Origin: CAYYJM01 sp964471755
GTDB lineage: Bacteria > Planctomycetota > Planctomycetia > Gemmatales > Gemmataceae
Reading direction: 5' to 3'
NCBI GenBank assembly: GCA_964471755.1
Contig: CAYYJM010000329.1
Coordinates: forward strand, 1-6,292
DNA length: 6,292 nucleotides
Shown here: positions 1 through 6,292 of the stretch, piece after piece
Layout of the letters: the number at the start of each line of letters is the position of its first letter
How positions within the stretch are numbered: the stretch's first letter is position 1
Program-made: the position numbers and the translations under genes
The notes under the pieces: model-generated
Seen by the model: the letters and a program-made list of their open reading frames with translations, nothing else
Database searches by the model: none
What the model was told of the DNA's origin: nothing

Positions 1-52
1 CTGAACTCCCGCTTCCCCGTGCATTACTTTCCTAACATGGGATAAATGAAGA

Positions 53-1282
53 TCACTCGAACGCCGACGCGATGGCGTTCGACAGATGCACCAGTCGCCA
101 CGGTGCCCGGGCTCGCAGGTAGTTCGAGAGGATCAGACAGAACCCCTGCGTTCGTGGGTCCATCCAGACGACGTTGCCGACCGAGCCAGTGTGGCCGAAG
201 ACGTGTCGATCAAGCAGATCGCTCCAGCTGTCCGGCATGCCGGGATGGTTCATGCGCCAGCCGAGGCCCCACGGTTGGGTCCGCCGGATCGGCTCCGGCA
301 GGTCCGGCAGATCGTTCAGCCGATTCGTCGTCATCATGCGAACCGTGGCCGATGACAGCAGGCGGACACCACCCCACTTGCCGCCGTTGAGCATCAGGGC
401 ACAGATCACGGCGTAGTCCTCCGGCGTGCTGAACAGGCCGCCGGCCGGTGAACCGAACTCCTGCCAGTACTTGCTGTTCCAGCCGAAGTCCTCACCGCCC
501 TTCTGGTAGTCTGGCACCGTCGCTCGCACGATTCTCTCTCGGGCGAAGCCCTGGGAGCCGAGGCCAGTCGATTTCAGACCGAGCGGGTCGATGATCTCGC
601 GTCGGACGAATTCCTGGATCGACCGCCCGGACAGACGCTGCACGATCTCGGCGACGAGGAGCGTACCGCAGCTGGCGTAGCTGTACTTCGTGCCGGGCTT
701 GAACAGCAGATCGGCCTTGAGCGACTCGGTGACGAACCGGCTCAGCGGAGCATGCTGGCGGCGCAGGTCGGCGTTCTTTGGCAACTCGTCGGGCAGGCCC
801 GAGGTGTGCGTGAACAGGTGGATGATCTGGGTGGGCTCCTTTCCCTCGCCGGTGTACTCCGGGAGGTAGCGGGTGACACGGTCACTCAGGTTGAGCAGAC
901 CGCGTTCGACGAGGATCAGGGCGCTGAGATAGATGACCGGCTTGGTGACCGAGGCCATGTAGAACAGGGCGTCGCGTCGGATCGGCTCGGCGTCCGCCTC
1001 GGGGCCGTGCTTGCCGAAGTAGTGCGGGGCGAGCGCCTTACCGGCCCGACCGACCAGGATCGCGCCGCCCGGCACGGGAGCGTTCGGACCGGTCGTCCAC
1101 TTCGTCATCAGATCGTAGGCGACCTGGAGCCGACGCGGATCGATGTGCAGATCCTCCGGCTTGACCTGGGGCAGGCCAGGCGCAGGCGCGGCCTGGATCT
1201 CGGCACCGGCCGCGAGGACGGCACCGGCGGCAAGGGCGGCTCCGATGACATCGCGGCGGGTCACGTCGATTCGCTGACTCAT
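53..1282 (-). CDS. Tat-exported serine hydrolase, beta-lactamase/esterase (class C-like) family
   Basis: A 409-residue protein of the serine beta-lactamase-like family (Pfam Beta-lactamase, PF00144), which includes class C beta-lactamases, D-aminopeptidases and EstB-type esterases. The N-terminus has a twin-arginine signal (TRRDVIG, residues 8-14), then an Ala-rich hydrophobic stretch to about residue 31, so the folded enzyme is probably exported. The nucleophile motif is S111-V-T-K114. The family block LFTHTSGLPDE begins at 157. The second motif reads Y202-A-S204 instead of the usual Y-x-N. The third motif is H364-T-G366 in GHTGSVGN, the HxG form common in esterases and peptidases of this fold. 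The length is normal for the family and the gene looks intact. A good AGGAG lies 7 nt before the ATG. It follows the LuxR-type regulator by 25 bp and is probably co-transcribed with it. Substrate unknown: an esterase or peptidase role seems likelier than antibiotic resistance. The 52 bases beyond its stop show no convincing terminator. Confidence 0.93.
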   Translation of the reverse strand: MSQRIDVTRRDVIGAALAAGAVLAAGAEIQAAPAPGLPQVKPEDLHIDPRRLQVAYDLMTKWTTGPNAPVPGGAILVGRAGKALAPHYFGKHGPEADAEPIRRDALFYMASVTKPVIYLSALILVERGLLNLSDRVTRYLPEYTGEGKEPTQIIHLFTHTSGLPDELPKNADLRRQHAPLSRFVTESLKADLLFKPGTKYSYASCGTLLVAEIVQRLSGRSIQEFVRREIIDPLGLKSTGLGSQGFARERIVRATVPDYQKGGEDFGWNSKYWQEFGSPAGGLFSTPEDYAVICALMLNGGKWGGVRLLSSATVRMMTTNRLNDLPDLPEPIRRTQPWGLGWRMNHPGMPDSWSDLLDRHVFGHTGSVGNVVWMDPRTQGFCLILSNYLRARAPWRLVHLSNAIASAFE

Positions 1283-1289
1283 GTCCTCG

Positions 1290-1294
1290 CTCCT
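1290..1294 (-). promoter_or_regulatory. Ribosome binding site of the serine hydrolase
   Basis: Read on the minus strand, AGGAG lies 7 nt before the ATG at 1282-1280. It supports that start, which also gives a complete Tat signal. It sits in the 25-bp gap after the regulator's stop codon, so the hydrolase can be translated independently from a shared transcript. Confidence 0.75.
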
Positions 1295-1307
1295 TTCCGG
1301 GAAGGGT

Positions 1308-2159
1308 TCAGGCCGATGGGCCGAGGCCGAGTCGGTCGGCCATGCGGACCAGGTCGGCCAGGGAGGCGGCGCGCATCTTGGTCATGACGCGACCTCGATG
1401 CGCCTTGATCGTTTTCTCACACACCCCCAGGACGACCGCCGTTTGCTTGTTCGGCCGGCCGGCAACGACGTGGGCCAGCACTTCCAGTTCGCGTGCCGTC
1501 AAGCTCGCCAGGCGGTGACGCAGGTCGGCCAGGCCCGCTTCATCGCGTGGAGCGATCGGCACGGCCCGGGCCAGTTGCGCGCGCAGGTGGGCCTCTGTCT
1601 CCAGGGCGACCTTCCGCGCCAGGGCGTTGGCGAATACCTCGCCGATCAATCGAAGCCGAAGGACGAGCGGTACCGACCAGTCGAGAATGCGACGGTACGA
1701 CCCGAAGCCGAGGCCGCCCAGAACGGCGTCGCCGACCGAGAAGGGAACGGCGACGTGAGAGATCGGCAGTCCGCCTCGGGCAAACGCGGCGCGCTCAAGC
1801 GTGGCCTCGGCCGGTAGATCGTCGGGTAATCGTGGCAGCCGGACGACTCCGCCGAGGCGGATCTGCGCCGTGTACCACGGCCACATCGCCGCCAGATCGA
1901 CACGCGGCATCGGTGGGATGCCCGGTACGGTGTGACTGTGCGTGACGATCAACTGCGTGCCCTCGGCGGAGAACTGGGCCAGGCTGGCTCGCTCGATGTC
2001 GAGAAAGCCGACGATCTGGGCCAGCCCACGTTCGACCTCGTCATCGATACGGTCGGCCGGCAGGTGGGTGAATGTTGCCGAGAGGTGCGAGAGCAGACCC
2101 TCGAACCGGGCCGCATCTCCCGCTGGCTCCTGGGTGTCAGCAAGAACGCTCCTGATCAT
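1308..2159 (-). CDS. GAF-domain LuxR/FixJ-type transcriptional regulator
   Basis: A 283-residue DNA-binding regulator, presumably cytoplasmic. Residues about 20-185 look like a GAF-type sensor domain (VERGLAQIVGFLDIERASLA at 42-61; SHVAVPFSVGDAVLGGLGFG at 134-153). Residues about 218-278 are a LuxR-type helix-turn-helix (GerE, PF00196): LTARELEVLAHVVAGRPNKQ at 220-239, then EKTIKAHRGRVMTKM at 248-262, closest in style to the FixJ/NarL C-terminus. There is no receiver domain, so control is probably by ligand binding rather than phosphorylation. C247 occupies a place where this helix usually has Ser. The chosen ATG (2159-2157) has no clear Shine-Dalgarno. The reading frame stays open far upstream, and another ATG at 2318-2316 would give 336 residues. 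That extension would run through the presumed operator and is not needed for the GAF domain, so I prefer the shorter form. It is divergent from the sulfatase and upstream of the hydrolase; the sulfatase pair is the likely target. Confidence 0.9.
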   Translation of the reverse strand: MIRSVLADTQEPAGDAARFEGLLSHLSATFTHLPADRIDDEVERGLAQIVGFLDIERASLAQFSAEGTQLIVTHSHTVPGIPPMPRVDLAAMWPWYTAQIRLGGVVRLPRLPDDLPAEATLERAAFARGGLPISHVAVPFSVGDAVLGGLGFGSYRRILDWSVPLVLRLRLIGEVFANALARKVALETEAHLRAQLARAVPIAPRDEAGLADLRHRLASLTARELEVLAHVVAGRPNKQTAVVLGVCEKTIKAHRGRVMTKMRAASLADLVRMADRLGLGPSA

Positions 2160-2247
2160 GACGGAGAGTGGCCATCCGTGCCGTGGGGCCGTCCACCGAC
2201 CCGGTGACGGTCGCAGGTCATGACGCGAGGCCCGGCGGAGGAATCGT

Positions 2248-2265
2248 ATTGGACCAAGGTCCAAT
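2248..2265. promoter_or_regulatory. Perfect inverted repeat, candidate operator for the LuxR-type regulator
   Basis: ATTGGACC, a 2-nt spacer AA, then GGTCCAAT: two perfect 8-bp arms in the divergent intergenic region. The 18-20 bp size and two-fold symmetry fit binding by a dimeric LuxR-type helix-turn-helix protein. Its centre (between 2256 and 2257) is about 41 bp upstream of the start inferred from the -10 element at 2286-2291. This is the usual place for an activator that overlaps the -35 region, and no good -35 hexamer is present there. The assignment to the neighbouring regulator is an inference from position and symmetry. It could also control the regulator's own promoter. The arms are too short, and followed by no T-run, to be a terminator. 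Confidence 0.6.
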
Positions 2266-2285
2266 CGTCTCGCCTTCCGGATGGA

Positions 2286-2291
2286 TATAAA
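2286..2291 (+). promoter_or_regulatory. Candidate -10 element of the sulfatase promoter
   Basis: TATAAA within GGATATAAAGT is the only clearly AT-rich hexamer of this kind in the GC-rich intergenic region. It lies 60 bp before the sulfatase ATG. The hexamer 17 bp upstream (AATCGT, 2263-2268) is a poor -35 match and overlaps the inverted repeat, as expected for an activator-dependent promoter. The transcription start would be near 2298. This is pattern-based only. Confidence 0.45.
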
Positions 2292-2340
2292 GTACCGAAC
2301 ATGATCCTCTCCTGACATCTCGATGATGGTTCCTGCCAGA

Positions 2341-2345
2341 AGGAG
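2341..2345 (+). promoter_or_regulatory. Ribosome binding site of the arylsulfatase
   Basis: AGGAG (within AGAAGGAG) lies 6 nt before the ATG at 2352. It fixes this start over the out-of-frame ATGs at 2323 and 2326. Confidence 0.8.
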
Positions 2346-2351
2346 TCTCGC

Positions 2352-4865
2352 ATGGTTCACCGTCGGAAGACACTGGTCGTGGCGACCGTGGGTATGTTCA
2401 TCCTGGGAGCGATCGGCTACCTGGCCGCCCAGGGCCAGTTCGTCGGCCTGCTGTCCGGCGTCCTCGGCCAGCCCGACACGAACCCGCCGGCCGCGCCGCC
2501 TGGTTCGCCCGCGGCGACGACGACCATCGACGGCCGCTATCTGCCGAATCCGTCCGCGCTGTTTGGCGGCACGATCAACCTCAACGCCATCGACTCGAAG
2601 CCGTACTGGCCGCCGCGGGTCGTTCCGCCGAAGGGGGCACCGAACGTCCTGCTCATCATGACCGACGACGTCGGCTTCGGGGCCCCGAGTACGTTCGGAG
2701 GCGTCATCCCGACACCGGCTCTCGACCGTATCGCGAAGATGGGCCTGCGCTACACGAACTTCCACAGCACGGCCCTGTGTTCGCCGACGCGGGCGGCCGT
2801 GATCACCGGCCGCAACCACCACTCGGCCGGTTTCGGCGTCATCTCCGAGATGTCCACGGGCTTCCCCGGTTACAACAGCATCCTGGTCAAGGAGAAGGCC
2901 ACCATCGGGACGATTCTCCAGCAGAACGGCTACGGCACATCGTGGTTCGGCAAGGCCCACAACACCCCCTCGTTCATGGCCAGCCAGGCCGGGCCGTTCG
3001 ATCTGTGGCCGACCGGCATGGGGTTCGACTACTTCTACGGCTTCGTCGGCGGCGATACCAGCCAGTGGCAGCCGAACCTGTTCCGCGGCACGGCTCCGAT
3101 TTACCCCTACGTCGGCAAGCCCGGCTGGAACCTGACCACCGCCCAGGCCGACGAGGCGATCGGCTGGTTGAACCAACTCAACGCCATCGACCCGGACAAG
3201 CCGTTCTTCTGCTACTACGTCCCCGGCGGGACGCACGCTCCGCACCACCCGACTCCGGAGTGGATCAAGAAATTCGAGGGCAAGTTCGACACGGGCTGGA
3301 ACGAGCTGCGCGAGCGCATCTTCGCCAACCAGAAGAAGCTCGGCGTCATCCCGGCCAACGCGAAACTCACGCCGTGGCCGAAGGATCTGCTCCCGGAGTG
3401 GAACACGCTCAATGCCGACCAGAAGAAGATGTACGCCCGGCAAGCCGAGGTCTACGCCGCCTACCTGGCCTACACCGACCACGAGATCGGCCGGGTCGTC
3501 GAGGCGGTGGAAAAGATGGGCAAGCTCGACAACACGCTCATCATCTACATCAGCGGCGACAACGGCTCCAGCGCCGAGGGGACGACCATCGGCACCCCCA
3601 ACGAGGTGGCGGCGTTCAACGGCGTGGACGTGCCCGTGGACGTGCAGCTCAAGTTCTATGACGCCTGGGGCTCGGATCGCACCTACCCGCACATGTCCGT
3701 GGCCTGGAGCTGGGCGTTCGACACGCCGTTCAAGTGGACCAAGCAGATGGCCTCGCACTTCGGCGGCACCAAGCAGGGCATGTGCGTCGCCTGGCCCAAC
3801 CGCATCAAGGACAGGGGCGGCATCCGTCATCAGTTCCACCACGTCGTCGATGTCGTGCCGACCATCCTGGAGGCGACCGGCATCCCGGCCCCGGTCCAGG
3901 TCGACGGCATCGCCCAGCACCCGATCGAAGGCGTGAGCATGGTCTCGACGTGGGATAAGGCGAACGCGAACGCACCGTCGAACCACAAGACGCAGTACTT
4001 CGAGATGTTCGGCAACCGGGGCATCTACCACGACGGCTGGTATGCCAACACCGTCCCGATCGAGCCGTCGTGGGTGCTGACCAAGCCGTCGCCGGCCGAC
4101 GTGGTCAACGGCTTCAAGTGGGAGCTGTTCGATCTGTCGAAGGACTGGACCCAGTTCGAGGACGTCTCCAGGGCGAACCCGGAAAAGCTCAAGCAACTGC
4201 AAGACTTGTTCCTTGTCGAGGCGGCGAAGTATCAGGTCTTCCCCCTCGATGCGTCGAAGTCGACGCGGCTCCTCACGCCCCGGCCGAGTACCGCGGCGGG
4301 GCGGGATACGTTCGTCTACTCGGGCCCGATCACCGGCATTCCGCTCCCCAGCGCGCCGTCATTCCTGGACCGCTCGTACTCGCTGACGGCCGAGGTGGAC
4401 GTGCCAGCGGGCGGCGGCGACGGGATGCTCAACACGGGCGGCGGCCGATTCGGCGGCTACGGCTTCTACGTCCTCAAGGGCAAGCCGGTCTTCACCTGGA
4501 ACCTGCTCGACCTGGAGCGGGTGAAGTGGGAAGGGCCCGACGCGCTGACTGCCGGCAAGCACACGCTCAGTTTCGAGTTCACCTACGCCGGACCTGGCCC
4601 GGGCAAGGGCGGCACCGGCGTGCTGAAGGTCGATGGCAAGGAAGTCGCCAGCAAGAAGATGGCTCGCACGATGCCATTCATCCTACAGTGGGACGAGACG
4701 TTCGACGTCGGCAGTGACACCGGCACGTCGGTCGATGACAGGGACTACGCATCGCCGTTCCCGTTCACCGGCAAGCTGCACAAGCTGACGGTGAAGATCG
4801 GCCCGAGTCAGTTGCTGCCGCCGGAGAAGAAGAATGCGGAGAGGAAGGTCGGCCAGCGGGATTGA
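2352..4865 (+). CDS. Large arylsulfatase (sulfatase family S1, FGly-type), membrane-anchored or secreted
   Basis: An 837-residue sulfatase (PF00884) that hydrolyses sulfate esters. Residues 4-7 are basic (RRK) and about 8-26 are hydrophobic, a signal peptide or membrane anchor, followed by a Pro/Ala-rich linker (about 41-56). The catalytic domain spans about 95-620. Metal ligands D105-D106 lie in LIMTDD. The modification motif C143-S-P-T-R147 provides the Cys converted to formylglycine. K201 and H203 (FGKAHN), H295 (GGTHAPHH), D403-N404 (SGDNG) and K474 (GGTKQG) match in order and approximate spacing the active site known from Pseudomonas AtsA, so the enzyme should be active. GFVGGDTSQWQPNL (230-243) is typical of the large arylsulfatases. 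Residues about 650-817 form an extra C-terminal, probably beta-sandwich, domain seen in the long (about 750-850 residue) members; the roughly 540-residue AtsA lacks it. The charged tail is Lys/Glu/Arg-rich. Maturation needs a formylglycine-generating enzyme, not encoded here. Probably an operon with the following DUF1254 gene. Physiological substrate unknown. Confidence 0.96.
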   Translation: MVHRRKTLVVATVGMFILGAIGYLAAQGQFVGLLSGVLGQPDTNPPAAPPGSPAATTTIDGRYLPNPSALFGGTINLNAIDSKPYWPPRVVPPKGAPNVLLIMTDDVGFGAPSTFGGVIPTPALDRIAKMGLRYTNFHSTALCSPTRAAVITGRNHHSAGFGVISEMSTGFPGYNSILVKEKATIGTILQQNGYGTSWFGKAHNTPSFMASQAGPFDLWPTGMGFDYFYGFVGGDTSQWQPNLFRGTAPIYPYVGKPGWNLTTAQADEAIGWLNQLNAIDPDKPFFCYYVPGGTHAPHHPTPEWIKKFEGKFDTGWNELRERIFANQKKLGVIPANAKLTPWPKDLLPEWNTLNADQKKMYARQAEVYAAYLAYTDHEIGRVVEAVEKMGKLDNTLIIYISGDNGSSAEGTTIGTPNEVAAFNGVDVPVDVQLKFYDAWGSDRTYPHMSVAWSWAFDTPFKWTKQMASHFGGTKQGMCVAWPNRIKDRGGIRHQFHHVVDVVPTILEATGIPAPVQVDGIAQHPIEGVSMVSTWDKANANAPSNHKTQYFEMFGNRGIYHDGWYANTVPIEPSWVLTKPSPADVVNGFKWELFDLSKDWTQFEDVSRANPEKLKQLQDLFLVEAAKYQVFPLDASKSTRLLTPRPSTAAGRDTFVYSGPITGIPLPSAPSFLDRSYSLTAEVDVPAGGGDGMLNTGGGRFGGYGFYVLKGKPVFTWNLLDLERVKWEGPDALTAGKHTLSFEFTYAGPGPGKGGTGVLKVDGKEVASKKMARTMPFILQWDETFDVGSDTGTSVDDRDYASPFPFTGKLHKLTVKIGPSQLLPPEKKNAERKVGQRD

Positions 4866-4894
4866 CTGGATGACAGGATCGACAGGTAATCATC

Positions 4895-4900
4895 AAGGAG
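4895..4900 (+). promoter_or_regulatory. Ribosome binding site of the DUF1254 gene
   Basis: AAGGAG is 4 nt before the ATG at 4905 and 10 nt before a second in-frame ATG at 4911. Neither spacing is ideal, so the start is uncertain by two codons, with no effect on the signal peptide. Confidence 0.65.
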
Positions 4901-4904
4901 TAAG

Positions 4905-6292
4905 ATGAGCATGACCCTATTCCGTATCGCCAGTTGGGGGTTCCTGATCGCGGCAGTTGCGATCACGACCCCGAACGCATCGACTGCGGCAGGCCCGACC
5001 GAGGACGAAGCCGTCGCGATCGGTATCGACGCCTACACCTACGGCTATCCACTGGTGACGTTGGAGTTCACCCGGCGGGTGATGACCAACACCACGGAAC
5101 CGAAAGGAACGCATGCCCCGATGGGCCAGTTCGTGCGGATGCGCGAATACCCCAACGCCAGGTTCCGCGATATCACCGCTCCGAACGCCGACACGCTCTA
5201 CTCGACCGCCTGGCTCGACCTGTCGAAGGAGCCCTACGTCCTGAGTCTGCCGGACCTGGGCGACCGCTACTTCCTCATGCCGATGCTCGACGGCTGGACC
5301 AATGTGTTCCAGGTTCCCGGCACGCGGACCACGGGGAACAAGGCTCAGGCCTACGCGATCACCGGGCCGGGCTGGAAAGGCAAACTGCCCGAGGGCGTGA
5401 AGGAGTTGAAGGCTCCGACGGATATGGTCTGGATCCTCGGCCGGACCTACTGCTCCGGGACGCCGGAAGACTACAAGGCGTGCCACGCCGTCATGGACAG
5501 GTACGACCTTCGGCCGCTCAGCGCCTACGGCAAGGCATACACACCGCCGGCTGGCAAGGTCGATCCGGCCATCGACATGAAGACCGCTGTCCGCGAACAG
5601 GTCAACCGACTCGACGCCGGGGAATATTTCCGGTTGCTGGCCGCTCTGATGAAGGACAACCCGGCGGCGCGGGAGGACGCCGCGATGGTCGAGAAGCTGG
5701 CGAAGATCGGCGTCGTTCCTGGCAAGGACTTCGACATCACTCGAGTCGATCCAGCGATTGCCAGGGGGCTATCGCGCGTCCCGAAGGCGGCCCAGGCGAA
5801 GATCATGGGCCACTTCAAGGCGGCAGGCAAGGACGAGAACGGCTGGGAATTCACGACGAAGACCGGCCTGTACGGGACTGACTACCTCCAGCGAGCCCTG
5901 ATCACCGCGATCGGCCTGGGAGCGAACCGGCCGCAAGACGCGGTTTATCCGACCTCGACTGAGGACGCCACCGGCAAGAAGTACAACGGAGCGAACAGGT
6001 ACGTCCTGCACTTCGACAAGGGGCAGACCCCACCGGCCACCGCGTTCTGGTCGGTGACCATGTACGACGCCGACTACTTCTTCGTGGACAACCCGCTGAA
6101 CAAGTACACGGTCAGTCCGAGGAACGCGCTGAAGTACAACCCGGACGGCTCGCTCGATCTCTACATCCAGAACGAGTCGCCCGGCACGGACAGGGAGGCG
6201 AACTGGCTGCCGGCCCCGAAGGGAGATTTCATACTGATGATGCGCCTGTACTGGCCGAAGGAGAAGGCTCCGTCGATCCTCGACGGCACCTG
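4905..6292 (+). CDS. Secreted DUF1254/DUF1214 domain protein (3' end cut by window)
   Basis: 462 codons are visible with no stop; the frame runs off the right edge. The N-terminus (hydrophobic about 11-22, then NASTAAG, cleavage near 28-29) is a Sec-type signal peptide, so the protein is probably periplasmic or secreted. DUF1254 (PF06863) covers about 45-190: AYTYGYPLVTLEFTRRVM at 43-60, TAPNADTLYSTAWLDLS at 91-107, YFLMPMLDGWTNVFQVPGTR at 122-141. DUF1214 (PF06742) covers about 340-462: FWSVTMYDADYFFVDNPLNK at 381-400, then NWLPAPKGDFILMMRLYWPK at 433-452 and ILDGT at 458-462. Family members usually end within about a dozen residues of this LDGTW block, so only a small piece is missing. Structures of family members exist, but no biochemical activity is established and I do not assign one. 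It starts 39 bp after the sulfatase stop with no terminator between, so co-transcription is likely. Start could be 4905 or 4911. Confidence 0.93.
   Translation, partial: MSMTLFRIASWGFLIAAVAITTPNASTAAGPTEDEAVAIGIDAYTYGYPLVTLEFTRRVMTNTTEPKGTHAPMGQFVRMREYPNARFRDITAPNADTLYSTAWLDLSKEPYVLSLPDLGDRYFLMPMLDGWTNVFQVPGTRTTGNKAQAYAITGPGWKGKLPEGVKELKAPTDMVWILGRTYCSGTPEDYKACHAVMDRYDLRPLSAYGKAYTPPAGKVDPAIDMKTAVREQVNRLDAGEYFRLLAALMKDNPAAREDAAMVEKLAKIGVVPGKDFDITRVDPAIARGLSRVPKAAQAKIMGHFKAAGKDENGWEFTTKTGLYGTDYLQRALITAIGLGANRPQDAVYPTSTEDATGKKYNGANRYVLHFDKGQTPPATAFWSVTMYDADYFFVDNPLNKYTVSPRNALKYNPDGSLDLYIQNESPGTDREANWLPAPKGDFILMMRLYWPKEKAPSILDGT

Noticed and set aside
15..42. Possible terminator stem after the serine hydrolase (CCCATG with CACGGG on the minus strand)
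   Set aside because: Only five of six pairs form, across a long loop and without a T-tract, so it is too weak to call.
752..1387. Plus-strand open frame of 211 codons opposite the serine hydrolase
   Set aside because: No domain or ribosome binding site, low-complexity Arg/Gly-rich translation, and it fully overlaps a well-supported gene on the other strand.
2183..2210. Imperfect dyad around CCGTCCACC and GGTGACGG
   Set aside because: The arms pair only with a bulge, the region is GC-rich, and there is no T-run or evident promoter context. It could arise by chance.
2217..2224. 8-bp palindrome GTCATGAC upstream of the regulator
   Set aside because: Short palindromes of this size are common, and nothing else ties it to regulation.
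2777..3661. Plus-strand 294-codon open frame in another frame within the sulfatase
   Set aside because: Arg/His/Gln-rich translation without motifs, a typical out-of-frame shadow of GC-rich coding sequence.
2160..4202. A very long minus-strand open frame continuing upstream of the regulator, antisense to the first three quarters of the sulfatase
   Set aside because: It is the reverse-strand shadow of a GC-rich gene. The translation is rich in Arg, Val, Asp and Gly with no recognisable domain, while the opposite strand encodes an intact sulfatase with all catalytic motifs. Only the last 283 residues of that frame form a credible protein.

Overview
The window is GC-rich bacterial DNA with four tightly spaced genes in a divergent layout. 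Abundant secreted sulfatases, a Tat-exported class C beta-lactamase-like hydrolase and GC-rich coding fit a planctomycete (for example the Isosphaeraceae/Gemmataceae side), but other GC-rich bacteria (proteobacteria, actinobacteria) carry the same families. The taxonomic guess is an inference of moderate to low confidence.

Layout. On the minus strand, reading leftwards from about 2159, lie a GAF-LuxR type transcription regulator (1308-2159) and, 25 bp after its stop, a Tat-exported serine hydrolase of the beta-lactamase/esterase family (53-1282). On the plus strand, reading rightwards from 2352, lie a large membrane-anchored or secreted arylsulfatase with a full set of active-site residues (2352-4865) and, 39 bp later, a secreted DUF1254/DUF1214 protein (from 4905). 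The last gene is cut by the right edge of the window only a few codons before its expected end. The first 52 bases hold no gene I can support.

The 192-bp region between the two gene pairs (2160-2351) contains the most telling non-coding signal. It is a perfect 8+8 bp inverted repeat (2248-2265) centred about 40 bp upstream of the start predicted from a TATAAA -10 element (2286-2291). That is where a LuxR/FixJ-type activator would sit at the -35 region of the sulfatase promoter.

How the genes may work together (inference): the cytoplasmic regulator senses a small molecule through its GAF domain, binds the inverted repeat and switches on the sulfatase-DUF1254 pair. The sulfatase, the DUF1254 protein and the serine hydrolase all carry export signals and would act outside the cytoplasm, perhaps on one sulfated and esterified substrate. 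The DUF1254/DUF1214 protein has no assigned biochemical role and is the least understood part of the locus.
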